Part shown: in pieces, positions 1-9,122 of the stretch
How the letters are laid out: every line of letters begins with the position of its first letter
Position numbering within the stretch: position 1 is the stretch's first letter
NCBI RefSeq assembly: GCF_904846175.1
Contig: NZ_CAJGZM010000001.1
Location: 496,001-560,000 of the forward strand
DNA: 64,000 nt
Direction of reading: 5' to 3'
Origin: Psychrobacter immobilis
GTDB taxonomy: Bacteria > Pseudomonadota > Gammaproteobacteria > Pseudomonadales > Moraxellaceae
Made by a program: the position numbers and the translations under genes
The notes under the pieces: model-generated
The model's input: the letters and a program-made list of their open reading frames with translations, nothing else
What the model was told of the DNA's origin: nothing
The model's database searches: none

Positions 1-48
1 CAATCTGATGAGTAATAATCTCTTGATGCGACATAAGGAGTGTGACGC

Positions 49-294
49 ATGTTAATTTTGACACGCCGCGTGGGCGAAACGCTAATGATTGGCGACGAGG
101 TCAGTGTGACTGTGCTAGGTGTCAAAGGCAATCAAGTACGAATCGGCGTTAATGCGCCAAAAGATATTGCCGTACACCGTGAAGAGATTTATCAGCGTAT
201 TCAGCATGAACGCACGGTACAATCGCAAATGCAACATCTTGAACAAGGCAGCTTTGCGCCTTCATTCGATGATGAAGACTATTTTAATCGCTAA
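49..294 (+). CDS. csrA: Carbon storage regulator CsrA (RsmA)
   Basis: CsrA is a small homodimeric RNA-binding protein that binds GGA motifs in mRNA leaders and controls translation and stability. The 81-residue product starts with the diagnostic [10 protein letters not shown] and contains the conserved RIGV..P core, the VHREEI segment and the IQ helix. Typical CsrA is about 61-65 residues, so roughly 20 acidic, aromatic C-terminal residues (ending DDEDYFNR) are extra. A good ribosome binding site (AAGGAG, about 35-40) precedes the ATG. The promoter lies mostly outside the window. Identity is very secure; the role of the tail is unknown. Confidence 0.97.
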   Translation: MLILTRRVGETLMIGDEVSVTVLGVKGNQVRIGVNAPKDIAVHREEIYQRIQHERTVQSQMQHLEQGSFAPSFDDEDYFNR

Positions 295-385
295 GCTGTT
301 CGTTATTATCTAACTATCAATAATCATTGAGCATAAATTAAGCACCCTATTTTTGCTTTCTAATCTGCTCTGAGGTCATGTATTT

Positions 386-760
386 ATGAGTATCCGCCAA
401 TCAGATGTATCGGCTCTACTTAATGGTTTGAATAAAAAAGCCATTGGATTCAATGATGTCATCAGCTTTATTGATGATTTTTATCGCTATGCGCCAGCGC
501 CTTTTGTTAATGGCATGGTCCATAATGCTGCGGGCGAAAACGAAGGCAGCGCCAAGATTTTTGGCTTTGCCAAGCACCATGGTCTAAATCAATTAGACAC
601 GCTAAAGCTGTTTGGCGAGCATTATGCCAAGGTTCAAGCGACCCCTAAGGGTACCGACCATGCCAATATTCGCAATTTTTTACATTGGGGCTGGCAAGGG
701 TTTTTGATGGAAAAAAATCCATTAACCATACGTCCAAGCGTCGATACCACAGCGCTTTAA
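386..760 (+). CDS. HopJ type III effector family protein
   Basis: This 124-residue soluble protein matches the HopJ family (PF08888), named after a Pseudomonas syringae effector but common as a small housekeeping-type protein in non-pathogenic gammaproteobacteria. Visible family features are the F.DV..FID..Y.Y.P..F.NG segment near the N-terminus, the N.AGENEGSAKIF block and a terminal HANIR.F...GW.G. No signal peptide or membrane segment is seen. It stands alone between csrA and a convergent terminator, with a GAGG ribosome binding site upstream. No secretion system is nearby, so an effector role should not be assumed; molecular function is unknown. Confidence 0.85.
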   Translation: MSIRQSDVSALLNGLNKKAIGFNDVISFIDDFYRYAPAPFVNGMVHNAAGENEGSAKIFGFAKHHGLNQLDTLKLFGEHYAKVQATPKGTDHANIRNFLHWGWQGFLMEKNPLTIRPSVDTTAL

Positions 761-780
761 TAAAATCATTTTAAGTCATT

Positions 781-817
781 AAAAAAAGCCACGCTATGAT
801 AATAGCGTGGCTTTTTT
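781..817. terminator. Bidirectional intrinsic terminator
   Basis: A-tract, a near-perfect GC-containing hairpin (GCCACGCTAT / ATAGCGTGGC) and a T-tract lie between the convergent HopJ-family gene and the DUF1315 gene. It can serve both strands. Confidence 0.9.
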
Positions 818-854
818 CTGTGCGTGAGTTTTTATCAAAAATTTTGCTGTTAGT

Positions 855-1166
855 CTATTTATTGTGAAATTTAACCGGTTGTACCGCCCCTTTAGGATTG
901 GGCATATTGGGGTAATGATGCTCATGTTCAACATCACATTCAGTGCCCACAATAGAGCCATCCTCTCTTACAGGTTTATGGATATAACCGGTACGTTCGG
1001 CTGGCGGCAGATGTTCATGCTCCCAAACCATCACTGCTTGCATGCAAGTTTCGCGCTGCTCAGGCGTGAGCTTACGACCATCTGGCCATTTACCCAGCTC
1101 AATCGCTAGACGGAATTGATCGACCACTTCTGGGGTCACACTTGCTAATATCGTTTGTTTGTCCAT
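855..1166 (-). CDS. YeaC-like DUF1315 family protein
   Basis: This 103-residue protein resembles the YeaC/DUF1315 family (PF07023): an N-terminal helical segment (MDKQTI.ASVTPEVV..FR.A.ELGKWPDGRKLT..Q...CMQAVM.WE) followed by a short histidine-rich C-terminal part. A GGAGAG ribosome binding site lies about nine bases before the ATG. It is on the same strand as nadK, 63 bases downstream, and may be co-transcribed with it. It looks cytosolic. No biochemical function is established for the family. Confidence 0.8.
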   Translation of the reverse strand: MDKQTILASVTPEVVDQFRLAIELGKWPDGRKLTPEQRETCMQAVMVWEHEHLPPAERTGYIHKPVREDGSIVGTECDVEHEHHYPNMPNPKGAVQPVKFHNK

Positions 1167-1229
1167 CGTGCCTACTCTCCACTACTATTTTTATAACACA
1201 GCGCTATTTTGAGAAATGTAGCACTAGAT

Positions 1230-2231
1230 TCATTCTTCTATAATATCATCATCGACATCCATACTGAACTCTTCGGCATGGACGTTCCAGTGCAACTTGG
1301 TGCGGCAAGCCTCATAAAAATCAAACCCTGGCGGATGCAGCAAGGTAAGCTTATCGGGATGCTTGCGAATATAAAGGCGCTGTTCTTGCTCAAGCGCAAT
1401 GCTAGGCTTGCCGTCGGCACTTACCTGCGGCTGAGTGCGGTTATCTTTATGGATGCGAATACAAATCTCACTTGTACCGCTGACCACAATGGGGCGACTA
1501 GACAAGGTATGCGGATGCATGGGCACCAAACAAATCGCATCCATACTCGGATGAATAATAGGACCACCACCAGAGAGTGCATAGGCGGTCGAACCCGTTG
1601 GCGTTGCCACAATGAGCCCATCACTATGCTGGCGATAAACATCATGACCGTCAATTTTCATCTGAAAATCAATCATGTGTACTGATTTACCGGCATGCAG
1701 CACCACATCGTTGAGCGCCATATCTTCGTGGATAATCTTGCGGCCTTCACGAATCTCCATGGTGAGCAAAAACCTGTGATCTAACTGATAATTACCCATC
1801 AATACTTGGCGTAACTTAAAGGCGGCTTCATCAGGCTTCACATCGGCTAAAAATCCCAGACGACCACGGTTGACGCCTAAAACAGGCACTCGATAGCGCG
1901 CCAGTGCTTCAGCGGCATGCAAAATTGAGCCATCACCACCAACGACAATGACCAAGTCACAAATCTCGCCAATCAAGCTACGCTTGACGATTTTAACTAC
2001 CTCAATCTCAGTAAGATTTAATGTCGGTAAATTGGCCGTTTGCACATCCATAATCAATGTTAGATTCATATCATTGATGGTTTGGGCAATCTGCACCAAA
2101 GTTTGGGTGACACTACGTTTTCCCGCACGGCCCATCAGACCAATACGCCTGAAAGCAGGATTTTTGATAGCGTGGAATAGCTCTGATTCATGTAAATGCG
2201 GCAATCGTGCGGACTGCGCTGAGTTTTCCAT
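1230..2231 (-). CDS. nadK: NAD kinase
   Basis: NadK phosphorylates NAD to NADP using ATP or polyphosphate and is the sole source of NADP in most bacteria. The 333-residue product shows the diagnostic GGDGS motif (VVGGDGSILHAA), the following LGVNRGRLGFL block, an LNDVVLH segment and the second conserved ATPTGSTAYALSGGGPI region. The usual length is about 290-300, so this one has a short N-terminal and an acidic C-terminal extension (ending DDDIIEE). No strong ribosome binding site precedes the chosen ATG, so the first 10-20 residues are uncertain. Function is secure. Confidence 0.95.
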   Translation of the reverse strand: MENSAQSARLPHLHESELFHAIKNPAFRRIGLMGRAGKRSVTQTLVQIAQTINDMNLTLIMDVQTANLPTLNLTEIEVVKIVKRSLIGEICDLVIVVGGDGSILHAAEALARYRVPVLGVNRGRLGFLADVKPDEAAFKLRQVLMGNYQLDHRFLLTMEIREGRKIIHEDMALNDVVLHAGKSVHMIDFQMKIDGHDVYRQHSDGLIVATPTGSTAYALSGGGPIIHPSMDAICLVPMHPHTLSSRPIVVSGTSEICIRIHKDNRTQPQVSADGKPSIALEQEQRLYIRKHPDKLTLLHPPGFDFYEACRTKLHWNVHAEEFSMDVDDDIIEE

Positions 2232-2549
2232 AAAACGACTCGGCTTAACGGTAAATTACAGGGCAATGATAACGAGAAATCAGCGCTTAGACTAGCATGT
2301 TTATCAATTTCCGTTGTTAACTGTCGTAATCGGCCCCACATATCTTCTATCATACGCCACTTTTAGGCGAGTTTGTTTAGCTACCACTGACGCAAATTAC
2401 GCAAACTGTTTCTACGTATACTGGTTCATAGGCGGCATAATAGTCGCTGTAAGCCTTGTATGCCGTCACGCAAACACAGTTGACAATAATGGCTGTTTTG
2501 CTAAAGTAGCTGACATCTAATTTATCTACATTCTATTAAGGACAACTTT
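2232..2549. other. Divergent intergenic region nadK / BI-1 gene
   Basis: This 318-base non-coding stretch separates two divergent genes and should carry both promoters. A candidate promoter toward the BI-1 gene is listed separately. A 68-codon open frame inside it (TTG start, no ribosome binding site) was judged not to be a gene. Confidence 0.6.
2480..2507 (+). promoter_or_regulatory. Candidate sigma-70 promoter for BI-1 family gene
   Basis: TTGACA (2480-2485) and TAAAGT (2502-2507) are separated by 16 bases and lie about 40 bases upstream of the ATG at 2550. The -35 is a perfect match, the -10 only partial. Confidence 0.45.
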
Positions 2550-3272
2550 ATGGCCAATCCTATTGTCAGTCGCGCAGAGCTTGCCGTTGGCGGCGTGCCG
2601 ATGACGGTGAAGGGTGTGATTCAAAAAACCAGTTTGTTGCTTGGCTTATCGGCCATTACTGGTATTGGATTTTTCTTTTATGCCTTGATGGCAGGTTTAT
2701 CACAAAGTTTTATTACCATGGCAGCTTTTGGTAGTATGTTTGCCGCCTTTGGTCTTGCCATTTTCATCACCTTTAAACCGCAAAAAGCCAAAACCTTTGC
2801 CGTACCTTATGCTTTATTAGAAGGTATCTTTTTAGGCGGTATCTCGCTGTTCTTTATGCGCATGTACCCAAGCGTGCCAGTCACTGCGATGTGTGCGACC
2901 TTTGTCACGGCAGCTGTGATGCTAGGACTATACCGTTCAGGTTTGGTTAAAGTCACTGAAAAATTCCGCTCAATCGTCACCTCAGCATTGATTGCCATCA
3001 TGCTTGTTTATGTGGCGCAGTGGGTACTGTCTTTAGCGTTCGGTTCGAGCTTACCTTTCTTATTTGAAGGTGGCGCTATCGCTATCGGCTTTAGCTTATT
3101 CGTGATTGTTATCGCCTCTTTTACGCTGCTATTAGACTTTGACAATATCGATCGCGGCGTGGCGATGGGCGTTTCAGAAGACTACGAATGGTTATTCAGT
3201 ATTGGTATCCTTGCAACGCTGGTATGGATGTATATCGAATTCATGCGTCTGCTAAGCTACCTACAAGACTAG
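2550..3272 (+). CDS. Bax inhibitor-1 / YccA family membrane protein
   Basis: This 240-residue very hydrophobic protein has about seven predicted transmembrane segments and the C-terminal acidic region of the BI-1/YccA family (DFDNIDRGVAMG..EDYEWLFSIGIL..LVWMYIEFMRLL). Members are inner-membrane proteins: E. coli YccA inhibits FtsH, and the bacterial homologue YetJ is a pH-sensitive calcium leak channel. Which role applies here cannot be told. The start is supported by AAGGA eight bases upstream. The gene is monocistronic, with its own promoter candidate and a terminator just after the stop. Confidence 0.9.
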   Translation: MANPIVSRAELAVGGVPMTVKGVIQKTSLLLGLSAITGIGFFFYALMAGLSQSFITMAAFGSMFAAFGLAIFITFKPQKAKTFAVPYALLEGIFLGGISLFFMRMYPSVPVTAMCATFVTAAVMLGLYRSGLVKVTEKFRSIVTSALIAIMLVYVAQWVLSLAFGSSLPFLFEGGAIAIGFSLFVIVIASFTLLLDFDNIDRGVAMGVSEDYEWLFSIGILATLVWMYIEFMRLLSYLQD

Positions 3273-3301
3273 GCTAAACACTGTTTAGCCGTTAATTAGA
3301 A

Positions 3302-3337
3302 TAAAAAAAACCGTCTTTTTAAAAGGCGGTTTTTTTG
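3302..3337. terminator. Bidirectional intrinsic terminator
   Basis: An A-tract, a stem AAAACCGTCTTTT / AAAAGGCGGTTTT (one G-T pair) and a T-tract lie between the convergent BI-1 gene and the copper ATPase gene. Confidence 0.88.
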
Positions 3338-3383
3338 TGGGTCATTTTCAAGGTTTATTTAAATGGGTTTAAACTGGTTTAAG

Positions 3384-6212
3384 CTAAGCACGCTTTAGGC
3401 GCAGCGCATTTAATACCACAAACAATGAGCTCAATGACATACCAATGGCAGCAAGCCAAGGTGGCACATAGCCCAAAGCCGCCGGTATCAAGACACTACT
3501 ATTATAAATAAGTGCCCAACGCAAGTTTTGCTTAATAATACGCTTTGTCTTATCAGCGATACGCTTCGCCGCAGTGATAGCTTCAATTTGACCGTTTAGA
3601 ATAATACTGTCACTCGATACTTGTGCCAAGTCTGCCGCGCCCGCTATCGAGGTTGAAACATCGGCGGCGGCCAATACTGGCGCATCATTAATACCATCAC
3701 CGACCATCAGTACAACCGCGCCTTTTGCTTGCAGCGCTTGAATATGATTGACTTTATCGGTGGGTGACAAACCGTTATAGGCGGCTTTCATGCCTAAATC
3801 CTCAGCCAGCACCAGTGCTTGCGGACTTGGATCTCCTGTGAGCATCACAGGCTCAATACCAAGCTCTTTTAGAGCCTTAAGCATAGACGGCGCACTATCA
3901 CGCACCTTATCGTTAAAGTAAAAACCAGCCAGCGCTTGCCATGCATTTGACTGACTATTTTGACAAGACAATACCACCGCTGAGCTCGCACGATGAGCAA
4001 TTAAATCAAGCGTTAAATCGTTATCCGCATTGGCATTATTATTTGTTCTATCTAAAGCAAAATCTACATGGCCAATGCGATATAACATGCCATCAATCAT
4101 CGCTTCCACGCCGCCTGCCGGATAATGCTGCAACGCTTTCGTAGCTGGCAGGTGCAATTGATAAGCAGCGGTAAGCAGCGCATGAGCAATCGGATGACGA
4201 CTGCCTACTTCAAGCGCTGCAGCAATGGCTAATAGATGGTCTTTTTTATCACTAGCATCGTTTGTATCTGTTGTCGCATCATTGCTTGCCATTAGTTCGA
4301 TATTTAATAAATTAGGCTTACCGTAAGTCAGCGTACCCGTCTTATCAAACGCCACATGGGTAATCTCAGCGAGGGTTTGTAAAGTATGTCCGCGCGTAGT
4401 CAAAAAGCCATAGCTTGCCAGTCGATTGGTCGCGACCGTCAGGGCAATCGGTGTCGCTAGTGACAGCGCACAGGGACAGGTCGCCACCAATACCGCAACT
4501 GTCGCCCAAATCGCTTGGCTCGGGTCAACGATATACCAACCGATAAATACTAAAGCAGACAATACTAAAATCCGCGCCACAAACCAACGTGCTAACTTAT
4601 CCGCTTGCTGGGCGAGCTTCGGCTTCTCGCTCATGGCACGGTTCATCAGCCTGTCAATCAACCCTATTTGACTGTCTTCTGGCAAGGCCGTCACTAACAT
4701 CTCGAATGGCTGACTGTCATTTTGCGCGCCGCCAACGATATAATCGCCTTGGGCTTTAAGGATTAAATCACCCTCACCTGTTAACAGACTTTGCGAAACG
4801 GTAGCGGTTGGGCTGAGCAAGATACCATCACTGATAATCTCAGAACCTGCCTCCACCATGATGATGTCACCCACCTGCAAGCTATGCGCAGTCACCATCT
4901 GCTTGTCTTTTGGCTTGTTGTTAAGCGTATATTCCGTTTTTGAGAGACTCGTGGGCGTATTATTTGATTGCTGCCAGTCTTGGGCGATGCGTGATGTCAA
5001 TTGCTGGATATTGACATCCATGCTTTGCATAAAGTCGGGCATCGATTTTGATACTATGCTTGTCTCATCAACCGCTAAATTACTATTTGGATTGGTAAAT
5101 TGTTCAGATTTCTTATCAAGCGCAGTCTCCTTGAGCGCATTTTGCGCTAGCTGCTCCAAGATACGCTCAGCCGCATCTTTATCTTCAGCAATTTTTTGTA
5201 CCAAGACAGGCTCGACCACCACCAAATCATTGGCCATGGTGGCTGCTTTTAAGCGCGCATTATGCTCAATATAGCGCCCGGCCAATAAGAAGAAAATAAA
5301 CATACTGACCGAATCATAGTACGTCTCTCCTTGCCCCGTAATGGTAGCGTAAAGACTGGCAAAGAAAGTCACCACTAAGGCAATACTAACCGGCACATCC
5401 ATATTGACTTGACGGGCACGAATCGCTGACCATGCTGAGGTGAAAAATGGAATACCCGCGTAAAAGAATACTGGTGTACTCACAAATAGCGATACCCAAC
5501 GTAGAAAATCACGTTGGAATATCAGCATGTCGCTATATTCACCAAAATAAATCGCGACAGCATACATCATTGCCTGCATCGAGCCGAGCGCAGCGATACC
5601 AAGGCGCAATAGCATCTGACTGTTATGACGTGCCAGCATGGCTTCATGGGTATCTTGCCTATAAGGCTTGGCTTCGTAGCCAATCTCATTGATAACACCC
5701 AAAATACGACTAATCGGCAGCTTATCTTCGTCCCAAATCACCCGCATGCGCTGATTGGTTAAATTGACCTGACATTGACTGATGCCATCTAACTCATCTA
5801 AACGCGACTCAATCAGCCACGTACAAGCGGCACAACGCAGGTTATTTACCGACAGCTCGGCTACCGACATGCCATCTTGGGCGTAGACAAACTGCGACTT
5901 TATCTCATCGTGATCATAAGCTTCGAGGCGAGTCAGCTGGGTGGGTAAGCTTGCCGTACGGTTAATCTCCGAGCGGTCAAGATAATATTGCTCAAGTCCT
6001 GCCTCGACGATACTTTGCGACGCCAACTGACAGCCCATACAGCACATCTCGCGTGACTGGCCTAAAATATCCGTATGAAACGGCGGCTGCGGCACCGGAT
6101 CACCGCAATGAAAACAGTGACCGGCAAGCGGCAGCACCAAACCCTCAGTAATCGAGTGGTCTTGATAATGAAGGTTGCTGCTTGATGGCATGGATGAGGG
6201 GATACTGGACAT
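3384..6212 (-). CDS. ccoI: Copper-translocating P1B-type ATPase, CcoI/FixI type
   Basis: This is an inner-membrane copper exporter of the type that delivers copper for cytochrome cbb3 oxidase assembly. With the start at 6212 it is 942 residues: a Cys-rich N-terminal module (CFHC near residue 33, CCMGC near 57), an HMA domain with CAAC (127-130), six or more membrane helices, the A-domain TGE (478-480), CPC in the metal-transport helix (579-581), DKTGT phosphorylation site (623-627), an HP motif in the N-domain and GDGIND. The longer frame to 6266 was rejected because AAAGGA lies about ten bases before 6212. A roughly 95-residue hydrophilic insert (about 341-437) precedes the A-domain. No ccoNOPQ, ccoG or ccoS is adjacent, so it is an orphan copy in this window. 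Confidence 0.9.
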   Translation of the reverse strand: MSSIPSSMPSSSNLHYQDHSITEGLVLPLAGHCFHCGDPVPQPPFHTDILGQSREMCCMGCQLASQSIVEAGLEQYYLDRSEINRTASLPTQLTRLEAYDHDEIKSQFVYAQDGMSVAELSVNNLRCAACTWLIESRLDELDGISQCQVNLTNQRMRVIWDEDKLPISRILGVINEIGYEAKPYRQDTHEAMLARHNSQMLLRLGIAALGSMQAMMYAVAIYFGEYSDMLIFQRDFLRWVSLFVSTPVFFYAGIPFFTSAWSAIRARQVNMDVPVSIALVVTFFASLYATITGQGETYYDSVSMFIFFLLAGRYIEHNARLKAATMANDLVVVEPVLVQKIAEDKDAAERILEQLAQNALKETALDKKSEQFTNPNSNLAVDETSIVSKSMPDFMQSMDVNIQQLTSRIAQDWQQSNNTPTSLSKTEYTLNNKPKDKQMVTAHSLQVGDIIMVEAGSEIISDGILLSPTATVSQSLLTGEGDLILKAQGDYIVGGAQNDSQPFEMLVTALPEDSQIGLIDRLMNRAMSEKPKLAQQADKLARWFVARILVLSALVFIGWYIVDPSQAIWATVAVLVATCPCALSLATPIALTVATNRLASYGFLTTRGHTLQTLAEITHVAFDKTGTLTYGKPNLLNIELMASNDATTDTNDASDKKDHLLAIAAALEVGSRHPIAHALLTAAYQLHLPATKALQHYPAGGVEAMIDGMLYRIGHVDFALDRTNNNANADNDLTLDLIAHRASSAVVLSCQNSQSNAWQALAGFYFNDKVRDSAPSMLKALKELGIEPVMLTGDPSPQALVLAEDLGMKAAYNGLSPTDKVNHIQALQAKGAVVLMVGDGINDAPVLAAADVSTSIAGAADLAQVSSDSIILNGQIEAITAAKRIADKTKRIIKQNLRWALIYNSSVLIPAALGYVPPWLAAIGMSLSSLFVVLNALRLKRA

Positions 6213-6593
6213 AATCGCGCTATTTCCTTTCGACAAGTTTACTTGCAGCCGACCGGCTTTCAGCAAACTTGCTATGATTAACTAGAGTCAATCCCTATGT
6301 AACAAACTTTTTACCATGAATTTTGCTTTACATATATGGCATCTATAAAACCTATTAGAAATAGCAGACGCTTTATGGAAAATCTGTTGCTATAGACCTA
6401 AATAGTAAAACAAACATTATACTACAAGCAGGTGCGCTAAGCAGCACAACCCTTCCTCGCACTCTCTCAATCCATCTAAACCACGTGTAATAAATGTACA
6501 ATGAGCACTCAATGAATGCGTGCGTTGACGATGATAGATTGAAAAATTTGTCAATTTGCGTCATTATGAGGCAGTTTTTTATCCCAAAATGGT
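6213..6593. other. Divergent intergenic region ccoI / mrcB
   Basis: This non-coding region lies between two divergent genes. It contains a weak FNR/ANR-like dyad TTGAC-N4-GTTAA read on the minus strand (6278-6291), upstream of ccoI. I see no convincing -10/-35 pair for mrcB. A 75-codon minus-strand frame (6373-6600) lacks a ribosome binding site and family resemblance. Confidence 0.45.
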
Positions 6594-9092
6594 GTGTCAT
6601 CAGTGCAAAAATCTAATTCTAAGCGACCACAGTCGTCTAAGCCTGCTATCAATACGCTACCTTCACAGCAGCGCGGCATGGTGTTTAGTGGTATTTTATT
6701 AATTGTCATTATCGCCGCTATGGTGCTGTTGGCGCTGTACTTGGTCAAACTTGATCGCACCATCACCACCAAATTTGAGGGTAAACGCTGGGATATTCCT
6801 GCTAAAGTTTACTCACAGCCTTTAGAGCTATATCAAGGCGCTAGCGTCGATACAGACACGATGAAAAAGTGGCTTGAGCTGCTCAATTATCAAAGCAACA
6901 AGGCCTATGACCGTACGGGTACATACCATAAATCTGGCAATACCTACTTTATCCATACACGCGGCTTTACTTATAGCGCCAATGATGTCGATAAAGAACA
7001 AGTTATCAAGATGACCATTGCTGGCAATAAGATTGAGTCGGTACAAAGTACCCAGCCAGCCAAAACCGGCATTATTCGTCTTGAGCCGGTTAATATCGGT
7101 GGCATTTACCCAGACAGTAACGAAGATCGTATGGTGGTGTCTCTAGATGAAGTACCGCAGCCATTGATTGACGCCCTAATTGCCACAGAAGACCGCGGGT
7201 TTTATGAGCATAAAGGCGTATCGATACGTGGTATCGCTCGTGCCGTATTGAATAACTTTACTGGCGGTGCTAGGCAAGGTGGCTCGACCATCACCCAGCA
7301 GCTGATTAAAAACTTTTATCTTAATTCTGACCGGACGATGAAGCGTAAAGCCAACGAAGCGCTGATGGCAGTACTACTTGAACTGCATTATAGTAAAGAT
7401 GAAATTCTACAAACCTATTTAAACGAGATTTACTTGGGTCAAAACGGTAACCGCTCTATTAATGGTTTTGGCCTCGCATCGCAATTTTACTTTGATAAAC
7501 CACTCAAAGAGCTGCGTTTAGACCAACAAGCACTACTAGTCGGGATGGCAAAAGGACCAAGCGTTTATAACCCGCGTCGCCATCCAAACGATTCAAAAGC
7601 GCGTCGTGATACAGTGCTGAGCAATATGTTAGCGATAGGGAAAATCAGTCAAGAAGACTACGATAAAGCTATCGAGCAGCCACTTGGTGTGGTTGATAAA
7701 CCTGTCGAAGGCAAAAGCCAGTTCCCTGATTTTCTAGATATTGTTAAACGCGAATTAAACAAAGTTTATTACTCTGATGACCTAAAAAACGAAGGTCTAA
7801 TTATCATCAGCACCTTAGACCCTATCGCCCAGTTAGCAGCCGATAAAGCGGTTGAGAGAAAGCTTGGTGAGCTGCGCCGTAGTGGCAGTAAAACTAAGGA
7901 TTTACAAGGTGCATTGGTTAGTGCCAACCCTGAAACAGGCGAGCTGGTGGCAGTGGTCGGTAGTGGTAGTGAATTCACAGGCTTTAACCGTGCTGTCGAT
8001 GCCAAACGCCAAGTTGGGTCTTTGTTGAAGCCAATTATTTATATGACGGCGCTTGAAAGCGGACGTTATAATTTGGCAAGCTCGGTCGATGATTCACCGA
8101 TTACGGTCAATCTCAGTGACGGTACTCAGTGGAATCCCAAAAACTACGACAATCGTGACCACGGTTATGTGCCATTTACCACTGCTTTATCGCAATCTTA
8201 TAATCACAGTGCGGTACGTTTAGGCATGGAATTTGGCGTTCCTACCTTTGTTAAGCAGTTGCAGCGTATGGGGATTAAAGAGAAAATCCCGCCTTATCCT
8301 TCGGCTTTATTAGGCTCGGTTAACCTTAGCCCGATGGATATGCTCGGGGTCTACCAAGTGTTTGCTACCGGCGGTTTCCGGACGCCTATCCACAGTATTC
8401 GTAGCGTGATTGATGATCGTGGGCGTATCTTACAGCGTACGGGTTTAAATACTCAGCGCAGTATCCCGCCTGAGACCAACTTTTTGATTAACTATGCCCT
8501 GCAAGATGTGGTTAAAAATGGCACGGCCAGACGCATACAATCGCTTGGCAGCAATTTAAATCTTGCGGGTAAAACGGGGACCACTAACGATTACCGCGAT
8601 GCTTGGTTTGCCGGCTACAGTGGTAACTATGTCAGTGTGGTTTGGGTCGGCCGTGATGACAATAAGCCGATTGGTCTGAGCGGTGGTAGTGGCGCTTTAC
8701 CAGTGTGGGTCGATTATATGAACCGTCTAAAACTGACACCGGTGGCGCTGCCAGAACCTGAAGGGATTGAATGGTTATGGCTTGAGAACAACTCAGGCAA
8801 GCTGTCTAATGAGCGCTGTGCCGATGCGCGCTACCTGCCTGTGATGTCAGCACATTTACCCGAAGAAGCCAGCAGTTGCGCAATGGGTCTGTATCAGCAA
8901 GATCGTGACCGTGAACAGATGCAATGGCAAAATGAGCAAGGTTCTATCAATCAACAGCGTCGCCGTGAAGGCTTAGATATTCCTAATGGCGAAGCGGTTG
9001 ATGCGGATAACGAAGACAACAACGCTGACCAAGAGGCTGAGTCAAGCAATCGTGCCGATACTTGGTATGATCGCGCCGTTGAATGGTTCTAG
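6594..9092 (+). CDS. mrcB: Bifunctional penicillin-binding protein 1B
   Basis: PBP1b polymerises lipid II glycan strands and cross-links them at the inner-membrane periplasmic face. The 832-residue protein has a short cytoplasmic tail, one membrane helix (about 29-52), a UB2H-like region (about 70-155), a GT51 glycosyltransferase domain with catalytic ATED (Glu199) and QGGSTITQQ, and a transpeptidase domain with SLLK (Ser476), SYN (535-537) and KTGTT. An acidic tail rich in D, N and E follows. The start is GTG; no ribosome binding site is obvious and no better in-frame start exists. The next gene begins 30 bases later and encodes a TPR lipoprotein likely to regulate this enzyme. Confidence 0.96.
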   Translation: MSSVQKSNSKRPQSSKPAINTLPSQQRGMVFSGILLIVIIAAMVLLALYLVKLDRTITTKFEGKRWDIPAKVYSQPLELYQGASVDTDTMKKWLELLNYQSNKAYDRTGTYHKSGNTYFIHTRGFTYSANDVDKEQVIKMTIAGNKIESVQSTQPAKTGIIRLEPVNIGGIYPDSNEDRMVVSLDEVPQPLIDALIATEDRGFYEHKGVSIRGIARAVLNNFTGGARQGGSTITQQLIKNFYLNSDRTMKRKANEALMAVLLELHYSKDEILQTYLNEIYLGQNGNRSINGFGLASQFYFDKPLKELRLDQQALLVGMAKGPSVYNPRRHPNDSKARRDTVLSNMLAIGKISQEDYDKAIEQPLGVVDKPVEGKSQFPDFLDIVKRELNKVYYSDDLKNEGLIIISTLDPIAQLAADKAVERKLGELRRSGSKTKDLQGALVSANPETGELVAVVGSGSEFTGFNRAVDAKRQVGSLLKPIIYMTALESGRYNLASSVDDSPITVNLSDGTQWNPKNYDNRDHGYVPFTTALSQSYNHSAVRLGMEFGVPTFVKQLQRMGIKEKIPPYPSALLGSVNLSPMDMLGVYQVFATGGFRTPIHSIRSVIDDRGRILQRTGLNTQRSIPPETNFLINYALQDVVKNGTARRIQSLGSNLNLAGKTGTTNDYRDAWFAGYSGNYVSVVWVGRDDNKPIGLSGGSGALPVWVDYMNRLKLTPVALPEPEGIEWLWLENNSGKLSNERCADARYLPVMSAHLPEEASSCAMGLYQQDRDREQMQWQNEQGSINQQRRREGLDIPNGEAVDADNEDNNADQEAESSNRADTWYDRAVEWF

Positions 9093-9122
9093 CGTTTTTA
9101 AAACTTAAAAAGGGGTTTTAAC

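Noticed and set aside
1209..1685. 158-codon plus-strand open frame opposite nadK
   Set aside because: Antisense shadow of a conserved gene; no ribosome binding site and no family resemblance.
2314..2520. 68-codon frame upstream of the BI-1 gene
   Set aside because: TTG start, no ribosome binding site, spans the BI-1 promoter candidate.
6373..6600. 75-codon minus-strand frame between ccoI and mrcB
   Set aside because: Overlaps the mrcB start, no ribosome binding site, composition unlike a protein.
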